A stretch of 64,000 nt of DNA from an uncultured Lachnospiraceae bacterium (lineage in GTDB: Bacteria > Bacillota > Clostridia > Lachnospirales > Lachnospiraceae), in NCBI GenBank assembly GCA_934418125.1, contig CAKRWT010000006.1, positions 1-64,000 on the forward strand, written 5' to 3'. The translations under genes were made by a program, and so were the position numbers. A model generated the notes under the pieces. The model was not told where the DNA came from. It saw only the letters and a list, made by a program, of their open reading frames with translations, and ran no database searches. Positions 17,594 through 26,699 of this stretch are shown in pieces (positions within the stretch are counted from its first letter, which is position 1; each line of letters begins with the position of its first letter).

Positions 17594-19063
17594 GTGAAAT
17601 TTAGAACAAGACTGATGATTACTGCACTTTCGATGATACTGTTACCGTTGTTTCTGACGATTCTGGCATTCCTGGTGTTGGGAAGCCATATCGAAGGTAC
17701 GGAGTTTACAAATGGATTCCTGAATAATAACAATTCCTATACGATTGAGAATTACAGCCGTATGACAGAAGAGGTAATGGAAAAGGTCAAAGAACAGATA
17801 ACGAAAGATTCTTCGGTCTTAGGCGATGAGGAATATCTGGAAGAACTGGCAGGCGAGCTGAAAAGTAAGTCATCTTATATTATCGTGAGGAAGGATGAAG
17901 CGCTCTATTATACGAACAATGAAAGTCTTGCGAAGAAGATATTTTCCATACTCCCGGATTATGGCAGTGAGATACCAGAAGCGGAGACCGGCTATTATTA
18001 CAATGACCTGCGAAAGCTGGTCAAAGAAATTGATTTTGTTTTCCCGGATGGTTCCCAGGGAGGTTTTTTCATTGTAACAGGTGTAAGTTCCCTGATTAGT
18101 AAAAATCTGCTGAAGAATATGATATTTGCCTTTGTGCTGGTTTTGATTTTTACCAGTCTGTTGTTGACACATTGGCTGCAGTCAGGTATTTTTACACCGA
18201 TAAATCAGCTAAATCTGGCGATGCAGAATATTGCAGAGGGCAATCTGGAGTATATGCTTCCCACCGAGGAAAAGGGAGAGATAGGGGAATTATACAGAAA
18301 CTATGAGGACATGCGGCTGCGGCTGAAAGAATCTGCGGATGAAAAGATAGAGCATGAGAAGAAGAACCGGGAATTAATCAGTAACATTTCCCACGATTTG
18401 AAAACGCCTATTACGGCAGTAAAAGGGTATGTGGAAGGCATCATGGATGGTGTGGCAGATACGCCGGAAAAGATAGATAAGTATATTAAGACTATCTATA
18501 ATAAGGCGAATGACATGGATCGTCTGATAAATGAGCTGACCACCTATTCCGGAATTGACAATAACAGGGTTCCTTATAATTTCCGTCGTATCAATGTAGC
18601 AGATTATTTTGGAGACTGTGTAGAGGAGGTCGGGCTTGACCTGGAGTCTAAGAACATTCAGTTAAATTATGAAGATCTGGTAGAACCATCCACCCAGATT
18701 ATTGCAGACCCGGAGCAGTTAAAGCGTGTTATCAATAATATCATAGGAAACAGTGTGAAATATATTGATAAGGAAAAAGGCATTATCGATATCCGGATTT
18801 TGGATGAAGTAGATTCCATCCGGGTAGAGATTGAGGATAATGGTAAGGGAATTGCAGCAAAAGATTTACCGAACATATTTGAGCGTTTTTACCGGACGGA
18901 TGCGTCCCGCAATTCTTCCAAAGGGGGAAGTGGTATCGGGCTGTCTATTGTAAAGAAGATTATAGAGGATCATGGCGGTTATATCTGGGCAACCAGCAGG
19001 GAAAACGAAGGAACATGTATGCACTTTGTCATTCGTAAATACCAGGAGCCAAGTGAGGAATAA
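17594..19063 (+). CDS. Sensor histidine kinase (HAMP, HisKA, HATPase)
   Basis: A 489-residue membrane kinase. The GTG at 17594 is preferred over the TTG at 17570 because GGGGAG lies 6 nt upstream of it. Layout: TM1 (about 8-30), an extracytoplasmic sensor region of about 130 residues, TM2 (about 173-197), HAMP, dimerisation helix with the phospho-acceptor His in SNISHDLKTPITAVKGY, N box NIIGNSVKYID, G1 EDNGKGIAAKD, F box FERFYR and G2 GGSGIGLSIVKKI. It should phosphorylate the response regulator encoded 29 bp downstream. The signal is unknown. Confidence 0.93.
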   Translation: MKFRTRLMITALSMILLPLFLTILAFLVLGSHIEGTEFTNGFLNNNNSYTIENYSRMTEEVMEKVKEQITKDSSVLGDEEYLEELAGELKSKSSYIIVRKDEALYYTNNESLAKKIFSILPDYGSEIPEAETGYYYNDLRKLVKEIDFVFPDGSQGGFFIVTGVSSLISKNLLKNMIFAFVLVLIFTSLLLTHWLQSGIFTPINQLNLAMQNIAEGNLEYMLPTEEKGEIGELYRNYEDMRLRLKESADEKIEHEKKNRELISNISHDLKTPITAVKGYVEGIMDGVADTPEKIDKYIKTIYNKANDMDRLINELTTYSGIDNNRVPYNFRRINVADYFGDCVEEVGLDLESKNIQLNYEDLVEPSTQIIADPEQLKRVINNIIGNSVKYIDKEKGIIDIRILDEVDSIRVEIEDNGKGIAAKDLPNIFERFYRTDASRNSSKGGSGIGLSIVKKIIEDHGGYIWATSRENEGTCMHFVIRKYQEPSEE

Positions 19064-19092
19064 AACCGGAGAAACAGAAAGGAAGAGAGACT

Positions 19093-19782
19093 ATGAGTAA
19101 GATATTGATTGTGGAAGATGAAGAAGCGATTGCAGATTTAGAAAAGGATTATCTGGAACTGAGTGACTTTGAAGTTACCATTGAGAATACAGGAGATAAA
19201 GGACTGGAAACTGCACTATCAGGAGATTTTGACCTGGTTATCCTGGATTTGATGCTTCCGGGTATGGATGGATTTGATGTATGTAAGAAAATCCGTGAAG
19301 AGAAAAACATTCCGATTATCATGGTTTCTGCCAAAAAGGATGACATTGATAAAATCAGGGGTCTTGGGCTTGGTGCCGATGATTATATGACAAAGCCTTT
19401 CAGTCCTTCTGAGCTGGTAGCAAGGGTAAAAGCGCACATGGCAAGATATGAGCGGCTGGTGGGCAGTAACCAAAAGACCAATGACATTATCGAAATCAGA
19501 GGTCTTAAAATCGATAAGACGGCAAGAAGAGTGTATCTGGATGGGGAGGAGAAATCCTTTACCACAAAGGAATTTGACTTACTTACGTTCCTGGCAGAGA
19601 ATCCAAACCATGTATATTCCAAGGAAGAACTGTTCCGCGAAATCTGGGACATGGATTCCATCGGTGATATTGCTACCGTTACGGTTCACATTAAGAAGAT
19701 TCGGGAAAAGATTGAATACGATACCTCCAAGCCCCAGTATATTGAGACCATCTGGGGTGTGGGATACCGGTTTAAAGTATAA
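19093..19782 (+). CDS. OmpR/PhoB-type response regulator
   Basis: A 229-residue transcription factor with a receiver domain (acidic pair at residues 8-10, phospho-acceptor Asp52 in LVILDLMLPGMDG, switch Thr/Ser and Lys in MVSAKKDD) and a winged-helix DNA-binding domain (about 130-229; FTTKEFDLLTFLAENPNHVYSK region and a C-terminal TIWGVGYRF hairpin). It forms a cistronic pair with the kinase gene just upstream and is followed by a strong terminator. Confidence 0.95.
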   Translation: MSKILIVEDEEAIADLEKDYLELSDFEVTIENTGDKGLETALSGDFDLVILDLMLPGMDGFDVCKKIREEKNIPIIMVSAKKDDIDKIRGLGLGADDYMTKPFSPSELVARVKAHMARYERLVGSNQKTNDIIEIRGLKIDKTARRVYLDGEEKSFTTKEFDLLTFLAENPNHVYSKEELFREIWDMDSIGDIATVTVHIKKIREKIEYDTSKPQYIETIWGVGYRFKV

Positions 19783-19796
19783 TGATACTTTTCTAA

Positions 19797-19840
19797 ATAA
19801 GTCCTGTTTTGGTTATTTCAAAACAGGACTTATCATTTTA
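19797..19840. terminator. Bidirectional terminator between the response regulator and MATE genes
   Basis: Perfect 15-bp stem (ATAAGTCCTGTTTTG with CAAAACAGGACTTAT, 19797-19811 and 19819-19833), 7-nt loop and CATTTT after it on the plus strand. The stop codon of the convergent MATE gene (19813-19815) lies inside the loop. Confidence 0.88.
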
Positions 19841-21141
19841 CGGAACAGGAAAACAGCCAGCAGGGCGGTCAGAAAATCAGAACATGCCTGTGCGGCAAGG
19901 ATACCATAGTAGCCAAACAGGGCAGAGCCTGCGGCAAGTGTCAGGATAAGAAATACTCCCTGCCTGCTGACGGATAAAAGGAAAGCACCCAGGGCTTTTC
20001 CGGCGGACTGGAAAGTAGTGGTAGTAACCAGTACAATGGCAACAAAGAGCATACCTGCAAGCTGGAGCCGTAACATCGGCACACCGGTTGCAATCATTTC
20101 CGTATCTTTTACAAACAGGCGCATCATCAAAGGTGCAGCGAGGGCTAACAGGGAAGCCAGGGAAACACTGAGGACACCCAGGAAGGTGTAAGAGAACTTC
20201 AGAATCTCTTTCAGGCGGTTTTTGTTCTTGGCACCGTAATTATAACCAATCAGGGGCTGGGCACCGAAAGCGAACCCAACCAGAACCAGGACACAAATCA
20301 TGTTTACCTTCATAACAATTCCCATAGAAGCAATTTTCAGATTCCCATAGGAAAGTAAGTAACGGTTAGTCAGGGTAATTCCCAGACTCTGCATAATATT
20401 GGTAATGGAAGCCGGGATACCGATAACGAGAAGCTGACCAAACTCAGCCGGGTGGATATGAAGCAATTTCGGGTGAATGGACAGGCGTTTACTTTTCTTC
20501 ACAATAACCCATACAAAGAATAAATCGGTAAATATGTTGCCGATTACGGTAGCAAGTGCGGCTCCTGCGGCACCCATACCCAGTGTGAAGATAAAGAGCG
20601 GGTCCAGAACAATATTTACCACAGACCCCAGGATACTGCCAATCATGGATTCGCTGGCAAGCCCTTCGGTACGCAGAATATTGGAAGGTGTTAAAGCCAG
20701 TATAATAAAAGGTGCACCGATGGCAATGTAGGTATAATATTGGCTGGCATACGGCAGGGTATCCGCATCGGTGCCAAATAATTTTAAGATTGGCATGCGG
20801 AATAACAGCATCACAGCGGTAACCAGAATACCAAAGAGAATCGCAGCATAGAAGCAGAATACGCTGATTCGTTTGCCGTCCTCGTCCTTTTTCTCCCCGA
20901 ACAGGCGGGAAATCAGGGAGCTGCCACCCAGACCGAAGACATCACCAAAAGCAATCATCAGCGTAAATACCGGGGCACTCAGCGACACACCGGCAATCAG
21001 ATTCGTGTTACCGGTGCGGGCAATAAAATAGGTATCTACCATATTATATATGAGAGAGATAACCATACTGAACACAACCGGCAGTGCAAACTTAAAATAG
21101 GCTTTGTGAATGGGAGCCTTTTCAAATAATTCATTTTCCAT
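19813..21141 (-). CDS. MATE family efflux transporter (MepA-like)
   Basis: A 442-residue, 12-segment transporter. The N-terminal stretch YFKFALPVVFSMVISLIYNM followed by VDTYFIARTG is typical of MepA-type MATE proteins, and the second half repeats the fold from about residue 235 (LLVIGIPASITNIMQSLG). It is expected to export cationic drugs or metabolites in exchange for protons or sodium. ATG 21141 has AAAGGAT 9 nt upstream. No dedicated regulator adjoins it. It is a distant paralogue of the MATE protein at 1867-3198. Confidence 0.92.
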   Translation of the reverse strand: MENELFEKAPIHKAYFKFALPVVFSMVISLIYNMVDTYFIARTGNTNLIAGVSLSAPVFTLMIAFGDVFGLGGSSLISRLFGEKKDEDGKRISVFCFYAAILFGILVTAVMLLFRMPILKLFGTDADTLPYASQYYTYIAIGAPFIILALTPSNILRTEGLASESMIGSILGSVVNIVLDPLFIFTLGMGAAGAALATVIGNIFTDLFFVWVIVKKSKRLSIHPKLLHIHPAEFGQLLVIGIPASITNIMQSLGITLTNRYLLSYGNLKIASMGIVMKVNMICVLVLVGFAFGAQPLIGYNYGAKNKNRLKEILKFSYTFLGVLSVSLASLLALAAPLMMRLFVKDTEMIATGVPMLRLQLAGMLFVAIVLVTTTTFQSAGKALGAFLLSVSRQGVFLILTLAAGSALFGYYGILAAQACSDFLTALLAVFLFRKMISPVLK

Positions 21142-21235
21142 AACATTTTATCCTTTGAGACGGATTTTTAAGATACCATTATTATATAACAGGAAATTGC
21201 CCGTATGTAATGGGAAGATAACTAGAATTCCCACG

Positions 21236-21988
21236 TTACTTCATAAGCAAGCCCACCGGACAGTGGTCGGAGCCTAAGATATCTTTGTAAATCAAAGCAT
21301 CCTGCAGGCGGTCTTTCAGACACTCAGATACTAAGAAGTAGTCGATACGCCATCCGGCATTCTTGGCTCTTGCACTGAATCGGTAAGACCACCAGGAATA
21401 AGCCCCCTCCAGGGTTGGATAGAAGTAACGGAAGGTATCAATGAAACCGGATTCGGTCAGGGTGGTGAATTTTGCCCGTTCCTCTTTGGTAAATCCGGCG
21501 TTCATCTGGTTGGTCTTAGGGTTTTTCAAATCAATTTCCGTATGGGCAACATTCAAATCCCCACAGAAAATAACCGGCTTGGTTTCCTCTAACTTTTTCA
21601 GATAAGCAAGGAAGTCCTCCTCCCACTTCATACGGTAGTCCAGCCGGGCCAGTTCTGACTGGGAGTTTGGCGTATAAACCGTAATAAAGTAGTAGTCCGG
21701 GTATTCTAAAGTAATGACACGACCCTCATGGTCATGCTCTTTCTTCTGCATCCCATAGGAAACCTGTAAAGGTTCCTCTTTTGTGAAGATGGCAGTTCCG
21801 GAATACCCTTTTTTCTCCGCATAATTCCAGTACTGGTGATAGCCAGGCAACGGCAGGTCTATCTGTCCCTCCTGCAATTTAGTCTCTTGCAGACAGAAAA
21901 TATCTGCATCTGCCTCCCGGAAGAAATCAAGAAATCCCTTTCCCACACAAGCTCTCAACCCATTTACATTCCAAGATATAAATTTCAT
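21236..21988 (-). CDS. xth: Exodeoxyribonuclease III / AP endonuclease
   Basis: A 250-residue base-excision repair enzyme of the exonuclease-endonuclease-phosphatase fold. Motifs: [11 protein letters not shown] (metal-binding Asn), FCLQETK (Glu), [26 protein letters not shown] (Asp and Asn), and the C-terminal [10 protein letters not shown] with the catalytic Asp-His pair. I start at ATG 21988 (GAGG 6 nt upstream) instead of the ATG four codons earlier. It cleaves at abasic sites and degrades 3' ends. Confidence 0.95.
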   Translation of the reverse strand: MKFISWNVNGLRACVGKGFLDFFREADADIFCLQETKLQEGQIDLPLPGYHQYWNYAEKKGYSGTAIFTKEEPLQVSYGMQKKEHDHEGRVITLEYPDYYFITVYTPNSQSELARLDYRMKWEEDFLAYLKKLEETKPVIFCGDLNVAHTEIDLKNPKTNQMNAGFTKEERAKFTTLTESGFIDTFRYFYPTLEGAYSWWSYRFSARAKNAGWRIDYFLVSECLKDRLQDALIYKDILGSDHCPVGLLMK

Positions 21989-22019
21989 GTTAGTCCTCAT
22001 TTCTTTTTCTTTATTAATT

Positions 22020-23075
22020 TTAATAATCTTTATAATATTCCTTAATATAATCCGTCACAATCTTTTCTGCCAGCGCATGCATACCATCCAGCCGTTCTTC
22101 ATAATTATCCAGGGTAAGCCGTTCTTCCCCTTTTGCCAGCTTATCATACACATAGTAGTTGATGTCCTTGGAGAAGTGAATCATATCCATATAATTCCCC
22201 AGGTTGGTAATCACCGGTTCATCATCCTGGTAATAATAGATTTCTACATTATCATAAGCTAACAGGGCAGAAATTGCCTGCTTTTCATTATAGATAACGG
22301 CATCCAGTTCCCCGCTCCGGTAAGCATTATCCCACCACAGCATAGAGTAAGGGGAGAAAAAGAACTTGAAGGTTGTTTCCGGGTGGGCTTCCACCTGCGC
22401 AGTCAGCAGGGCAATGTTGCCTGCCAGTGTGTCTTCATTTGCTGTCTCAGGCTGCATGGTTTTCACAGAGGGCAGACGAGTATATAATCCGGTCGCCATA
22501 TCCTCACCGAAATATTTCCATTGTGCCCAGTTATAGGAATTCCCCTCGTTATAGTCTCCGATGAGGGAATAAGCTACCATATAGGGGATTTTTTCCATCA
22601 GTACATCCTTGTTTAACAGGTACTGATAATCATTGAAATGATTGGTGTCATACAAGTACATGGGGCAGCCGGTGGAGATATAGGTCGGTTCTGTGCTGGC
22701 AGATAACGAGGAAGGGTCAATATTATAGAAAACATAGTCAAGGTTATGGTTTTCATAAGCAATATCCAGCCAGTAGCAAAGGTCTGCGGTAGCACCATAG
22801 GAGCGGATTGCCTTGATGGTCTGGCAGGAAAAGGCATTGTCAAACCAGCTGTTGTCATAGTTCTCACAGACGGAGGAACCTACAATCAGTGCGTTATAGT
22901 CGAAGTTACGCAAGGTTCCCACACACTGGTACTCCTTGTCGGTCAGCACTGCCTTTAAGCCCGGCAGAGGTTTGTGGTATTGGTAAAAAGGGTCGAAGAC
23001 TATCACGAAACCGACAACGAGGGCTAACAGAACCACTGATCTTATGAAGAATGATTTGATAAATTGTTTTTCCAT
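22020..23075 (-). CDS. SGNH-type / DltD-like extracytoplasmic partner of MBOAT
   Basis: A 351-residue protein with one N-terminal membrane anchor (about 10-29) and an outside domain. [14 protein letters not shown] (Ser67/Ser68) looks like the nucleophile loop of an SGNH hydrolase, and the C-terminal [10 protein letters not shown] supplies the Asp-x-x-His pair. Proteins of this type (AlgX, AlgJ, DltD and relatives) take acyl groups from a membrane-bound O-acyltransferase and pass them to a surface glycan. It starts 15 bp after the MBOAT gene, so the two form an operon. Confidence 0.8.
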   Translation of the reverse strand: MEKQFIKSFFIRSVVLLALVVGFVIVFDPFYQYHKPLPGLKAVLTDKEYQCVGTLRNFDYNALIVGSSVCENYDNSWFDNAFSCQTIKAIRSYGATADLCYWLDIAYENHNLDYVFYNIDPSSLSASTEPTYISTGCPMYLYDTNHFNDYQYLLNKDVLMEKIPYMVAYSLIGDYNEGNSYNWAQWKYFGEDMATGLYTRLPSVKTMQPETANEDTLAGNIALLTAQVEAHPETTFKFFFSPYSMLWWDNAYRSGELDAVIYNEKQAISALLAYDNVEIYYYQDDEPVITNLGNYMDMIHFSKDINYYVYDKLAKGEERLTLDNYEERLDGMHALAEKIVTDYIKEYYKDY

Positions 23076-23090
23076 AGCAATAAGTCCTTA

Positions 23091-24602
23091 TCAGAAATTA
23101 AAATACAGGAAAGTGCTGACCTGTGACAGGGATACGATGCACCATACAAAGAGGATGCAGATAATCCAGCAGCGTTTCGAGGTCAGTTCTCCGCTCATGG
23201 CACGTTCATAGGCATTTTTCCGGAAAATCAGGAAGAACGCCAGCAGGAACAATAAAATCATAAACAACAGATATACATATGGCACCAACGTTGGCGATAT
23301 CAGGTCAATAGCCTGCCTGATAAGATAGATTTCGGAAATATCAAGCTGGGAAGCAATATCAAAAATCTTGCCGGTATACCGGAAGGCAAGCAGGTTCTTA
23401 AACAACTGGATGGCACCAGTCATGCTCTCACTTCGGAAAAAGAACAGGGACAGGTTAAAGAGGGTAAAGGTACAAATCCACCCAAGCCAGGCAGGAACAT
23501 GGAACCGGGCCGGTCTTTTTTCGGTACGCCCCTGAATCCCTACAATGCCCAGATTATCCCATACGACAAGAACACCATGGATGGCACCCCATGCCACATA
23601 AGTCCAGGCTGCCCCATGCCACAGACCGCTGAGAAGGAAAATCAGGAAAGTGTTTAGTAACATGCGGAGCTTTCCTTTGCGGCTGCCACCTAACGGAATA
23701 TACACATAGGTAATAAAGAAGCGGGACAGGGTAATGTGCCAACGCTGCCAGAATTCCTTAATGCTGCAGGAGCGGTAAGGGGAGTTAAAGTTTATGGGCA
23801 GTTCGATGTTAAACATTTTGCCAAGTCCCATTGCCATATCGGAGTAGCCGCTGAAATCAAAGTATAATTCAAAGGTGTAGGCGAGAATCACGATGATGGT
23901 GGAAAGGCAGTCCAGTGAAAAGGTCTGCGCAAAGCCATAGTTAGCCATCAGTGCGAAAACATCTGCCAGAAGCACCTTTTTGGCAAGTCCCAGAATGAAC
24001 AGGTAGATGCCACGGGAAAAGGAGGTGGCATCCGGTTTCCGCTTAGACAGGTCTTCAAACTGTGGAATCAGTTCATCATACAGAACGATAGGACCTGCAA
24101 TTAACTGCGGGAAAAAAGTAACAAATGTTACATAATTTAGAAAACTATAGTGCTCTGCCTTTCCCAGACAGCGGTCAATCACAAAGGAGAGCTGCTGGAA
24201 GGTAAAGAAACTGATACCCAGAGGAAGCAGAATGTGCTTCAGGGTAAAGCTGGTATGGAATACCGTATTGATATTCTCGATAAAGAAATCATAGTATTTA
24301 AAATAAAATAAGATGCCCAGATTAAACAGGACACCGGCAATAAGCCCGATACGGTAATACAGTTTTTCGTGTGCAGAAGCTGTGGGAATCCGGGTAAGGA
24401 GAAAACTGAGCAGATAGTTGACCAGAATACTTACCAGAATAATGGCCAGATAATAGGCATTAAAATAGCCATAAAACCATAAAGACATTCCTGCCAGAAA
24501 CAGATTTGCCAGGGTGTATTTCTTATAATGATTCAGTCCGTACCAGCCAAGCAGTACTACTGGCAGGAAGATAAAAATAAAAATATAGGAATTAAATAAC
24601 AT
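23091..24602 (-). CDS. Membrane-bound O-acyltransferase (MBOAT, AlgI/DltB-like)
   Basis: A 503-residue, 10-12-segment protein. The conserved core is clear: CSIKEFWQRWHITLSRFF with YIPLGGSRKG, and the catalytic-histidine region SGLWHGAAWTYVAWGAIHG. MBOAT proteins of this subfamily move an acetyl or other acyl group across the membrane for O-acylation of an exported polysaccharide. It is co-transcribed with the SGNH-like protein and divergent from a DUF4358 lipoprotein gene, a grouping often seen in clostridia. The nearby glycan cluster may make the acceptor (inference). Confidence 0.93.
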   Translation of the reverse strand: MLFNSYIFIFIFLPVVLLGWYGLNHYKKYTLANLFLAGMSLWFYGYFNAYYLAIILVSILVNYLLSFLLTRIPTASAHEKLYYRIGLIAGVLFNLGILFYFKYYDFFIENINTVFHTSFTLKHILLPLGISFFTFQQLSFVIDRCLGKAEHYSFLNYVTFVTFFPQLIAGPIVLYDELIPQFEDLSKRKPDATSFSRGIYLFILGLAKKVLLADVFALMANYGFAQTFSLDCLSTIIVILAYTFELYFDFSGYSDMAMGLGKMFNIELPINFNSPYRSCSIKEFWQRWHITLSRFFITYVYIPLGGSRKGKLRMLLNTFLIFLLSGLWHGAAWTYVAWGAIHGVLVVWDNLGIVGIQGRTEKRPARFHVPAWLGWICTFTLFNLSLFFFRSESMTGAIQLFKNLLAFRYTGKIFDIASQLDISEIYLIRQAIDLISPTLVPYVYLLFMILLFLLAFFLIFRKNAYERAMSGELTSKRCWIICILFVWCIVSLSQVSTFLYFNF

Positions 24603-24705
24603 AAAATACAGGAGTTCCTTCTTACATACATATTTTTCTAAGAATGGCAGAAACTAGTCATAGCATCTTAACCGGATGACAGGCTGGCTGCCTGAATTTG
24701 CCTAT

Positions 24706-24734
24706 AGTATAGCAGATTCTATTGGTTGTTACAA
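24706..24734 (-). promoter_or_regulatory. Sigma-A promoter of the MBOAT-SGNH operon
   Basis: On the minus strand TTGTAA (24734-24729), a 17-bp spacer and TATACT (24711-24706), about 100 bp upstream of the MBOAT start codon. Confidence 0.7.
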
Positions 24735-24828
24735 GAAAGCAGTCCTGTCATAAAGGGCAGGACAACTGTTAAAAGCATATCCGGTTTTGCATAAGCTTAG
24801 ACAGAAAAACGAAAGGTGGGAACGCAGG

Positions 24829-25458
24829 ATGCATAGAATTTTGGCAGGATTGGTAATGGGAATGCTTCTATGGCTGACCGGCTGCGGCAGTACTTTGGCA
24901 GAAGAGGATTTGGTAAAAGAAGGACAGGCGTTTGAGATGGACAAGGTAGTAGACGACCTGCAGGCAAGCAATTTTCCTTACGAGGCGGAATATGACAGGA
25001 AGAAGGAATTTTCCACATTAGAAGAAGTGCGGCAGGAGGTAAAGGATTTGTTGGGCGAACGATACTGGCCGGATGTGCCCATTTCCAAAGAAGAACTGAC
25101 TTCGGATATGGGAATCACAGAGGATATGTATGTAGATTATCTGGCGGAGCGGCAGGTACTGGATTCCCATATTGATAGAATGATAATTATTCATGCCAGG
25201 GAGGATTCCATCGGCGCCGTAGAGCAGGCACTGGAGCGGTATCGGGAGGGCGTGATTGCTGAGAATGAGGGGCATCCGCAGAATCTTGGCAAAGCAGAGG
25301 CCTCCCGGATGGAAGTGATAGACGATTATATCTGCTTTCTCCAGCTGGGGGCGGATACCACTGTCGTGGCAGAGCAGGGGCAGGAGGCGATTACGAACTA
25401 CTGCCTGGAGGAAAACGAGCAGGCATTATATGTGATTGAACAGGCACTTTTGCAATGA
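24829..25458 (+). CDS. DUF4358-type lipoprotein
   Basis: A 209-residue precursor. I start at ATG 24829 (AAAGGTGG upstream) because the lipoprotein signal begins there; the lipobox is WLTGC with Cys19. The domain after residue 60 contains a short acidic hydrophobic strand, a long amphipathic helix (SIGAVEQALERYREGVIAEN) and a final segment that matches the general pattern of DUF4358 lipoproteins, small clostridial surface proteins often beside MBOAT/DltD genes. Function unknown; it may serve the O-acylation machinery encoded divergently. Confidence 0.75.
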   Translation: MHRILAGLVMGMLLWLTGCGSTLAEEDLVKEGQAFEMDKVVDDLQASNFPYEAEYDRKKEFSTLEEVRQEVKDLLGERYWPDVPISKEELTSDMGITEDMYVDYLAERQVLDSHIDRMIIIHAREDSIGAVEQALERYREGVIAENEGHPQNLGKAEASRMEVIDDYICFLQLGADTTVVAEQGQEAITNYCLEENEQALYVIEQALLQ

Positions 25459-25491
25459 TTTCATGGCTTTGTGGAAAAGATTCGGATTCTA

Positions 25492-25500
25492 TGGTAGAAT
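25492..25500 (+). promoter_or_regulatory. Extended -10 promoter of the glycan cluster
   Basis: TGGTAGAAT, an extended -10 box 71 bp upstream of the first cluster gene at 25571. No clear -35 at the right distance. Confidence 0.45.
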
Positions 25501-25570
25501 ATGGGGCAGAAATAAAGTATTTCCGGAAGGAAAAGAAAGACAAAGGAACAGACAAAAGAAGGGGACACTT

Positions 25571-26647
25571 ATGCAGGGATTTATAAAAATATCCAGATAT
25601 GCCGGTATGCGGAACGATTTGGCACAGGCTGGCGGTGGTAATACATCAGTAAAACTGGACGACAAGACCATGCTTGTAAAAAGCTCCGGTATCCAATTGG
25701 CACAGGTCAGTGAGACAGAGGGCTACACGAAAGTGGATTACCGCAGGATTGTGGAATATTTTCAACAGAATATGACAGAGGATACGGAAGCGGTTTTATC
25801 GGAAGAGAAGGGAAAGGAACTTCTCACACAGGCGCAATTAGAAGGCAGCCGTGCCTCGATTGAGACTTTCTTGCATTCGGTTACAGGAAAGTATACCCTA
25901 CATTCCCATCCAACGCTTGTCAATATTCTGACGGCAAGAAAAGGGGGAGAAGCGGTATTGCAAAGCCTTTTCCCGGAAGCGATTATTGTACCTTATGAGA
26001 AACCGGGGGCAGCGTTAGCGGAGGCATACTACCGCAGATACCGGAAACATAAGGCAGAAGGGAAAAACTGCGATATTATTTTCCTTGCCAATCATGGGCT
26101 GGTAGTCAGCAGCGAGGATGTCGGGCAGGTCATTGCCATGACCGAGGAAGTGTTACATAGGATTGTCGATTACTTACAGATAGATAAGAAGGAACAGGAA
26201 CGGTATGAAAATGCCACGAAATTGTGGATAAGTCTGACAAAAATCCCCGTCCTGGGGGAAAAGATTGTATATACCAGCGAGAACCGGTATCTGTCCTGGG
26301 AGTATATAGGGGACAGGCTTCTTGCAAGCCATGTCTGGGAGCATGCCTTCTGTCCGGACTGTGTGGTTTACGGCGCGAAGAAAATGCTGTTTTTGCAGAA
26401 GGATTATGGCAAAGAGGATATCCTGGCATTTCTGGAAAGCTATGGAGAACCGGTGCTTATCTGCTATGAGAAGCAGTTCTATATCGTGGCAGAGAGTGTG
26501 AAAAAGGCACAGGAAATCGAAAATGTGATGAGTTTCAGTGCCAGGGTACAGATGGCAAATCTGGAACAGGGGATGAACTGTCTTAGCGAAGAGCAGGAGG
26601 ATGCCCTTTTAAACTGGGATTCGGAGAAGTATCGCCGGATGCTGTAA
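25571..26647 (+). CDS. Class II aldolase/adducin family protein
   Basis: A 358-residue cytoplasmic protein. The ATG at 25571 follows GAAGGGG; the longer frame from 25436 overlaps the previous gene and lacks homology. The N-terminal two thirds show the class II aldolase fold: GGGNTSVKLDD (phosphate-binding loop), HSHPTLVN (two zinc His) and LANHGLVVSS (third zinc His). The family cleaves or forms sugar phosphates, as in fuculose- or rhamnulose-phosphate aldolase, or epimerises them. The extra C-terminal 130 residues are not a dehydrogenase domain and I do not recognise them. First gene of the glycan run. Confidence 0.85.
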   Translation: MQGFIKISRYAGMRNDLAQAGGGNTSVKLDDKTMLVKSSGIQLAQVSETEGYTKVDYRRIVEYFQQNMTEDTEAVLSEEKGKELLTQAQLEGSRASIETFLHSVTGKYTLHSHPTLVNILTARKGGEAVLQSLFPEAIIVPYEKPGAALAEAYYRRYRKHKAEGKNCDIIFLANHGLVVSSEDVGQVIAMTEEVLHRIVDYLQIDKKEQERYENATKLWISLTKIPVLGEKIVYTSENRYLSWEYIGDRLLASHVWEHAFCPDCVVYGAKKMLFLQKDYGKEDILAFLESYGEPVLICYEKQFYIVAESVKKAQEIENVMSFSARVQMANLEQGMNCLSEEQEDALLNWDSEKYRRML

Positions 26648-26699
26648 GGAAAAGAGTACGAAGCATGCGCAAAGAGTGTGCGCAGAAATGAGGTTTAGT

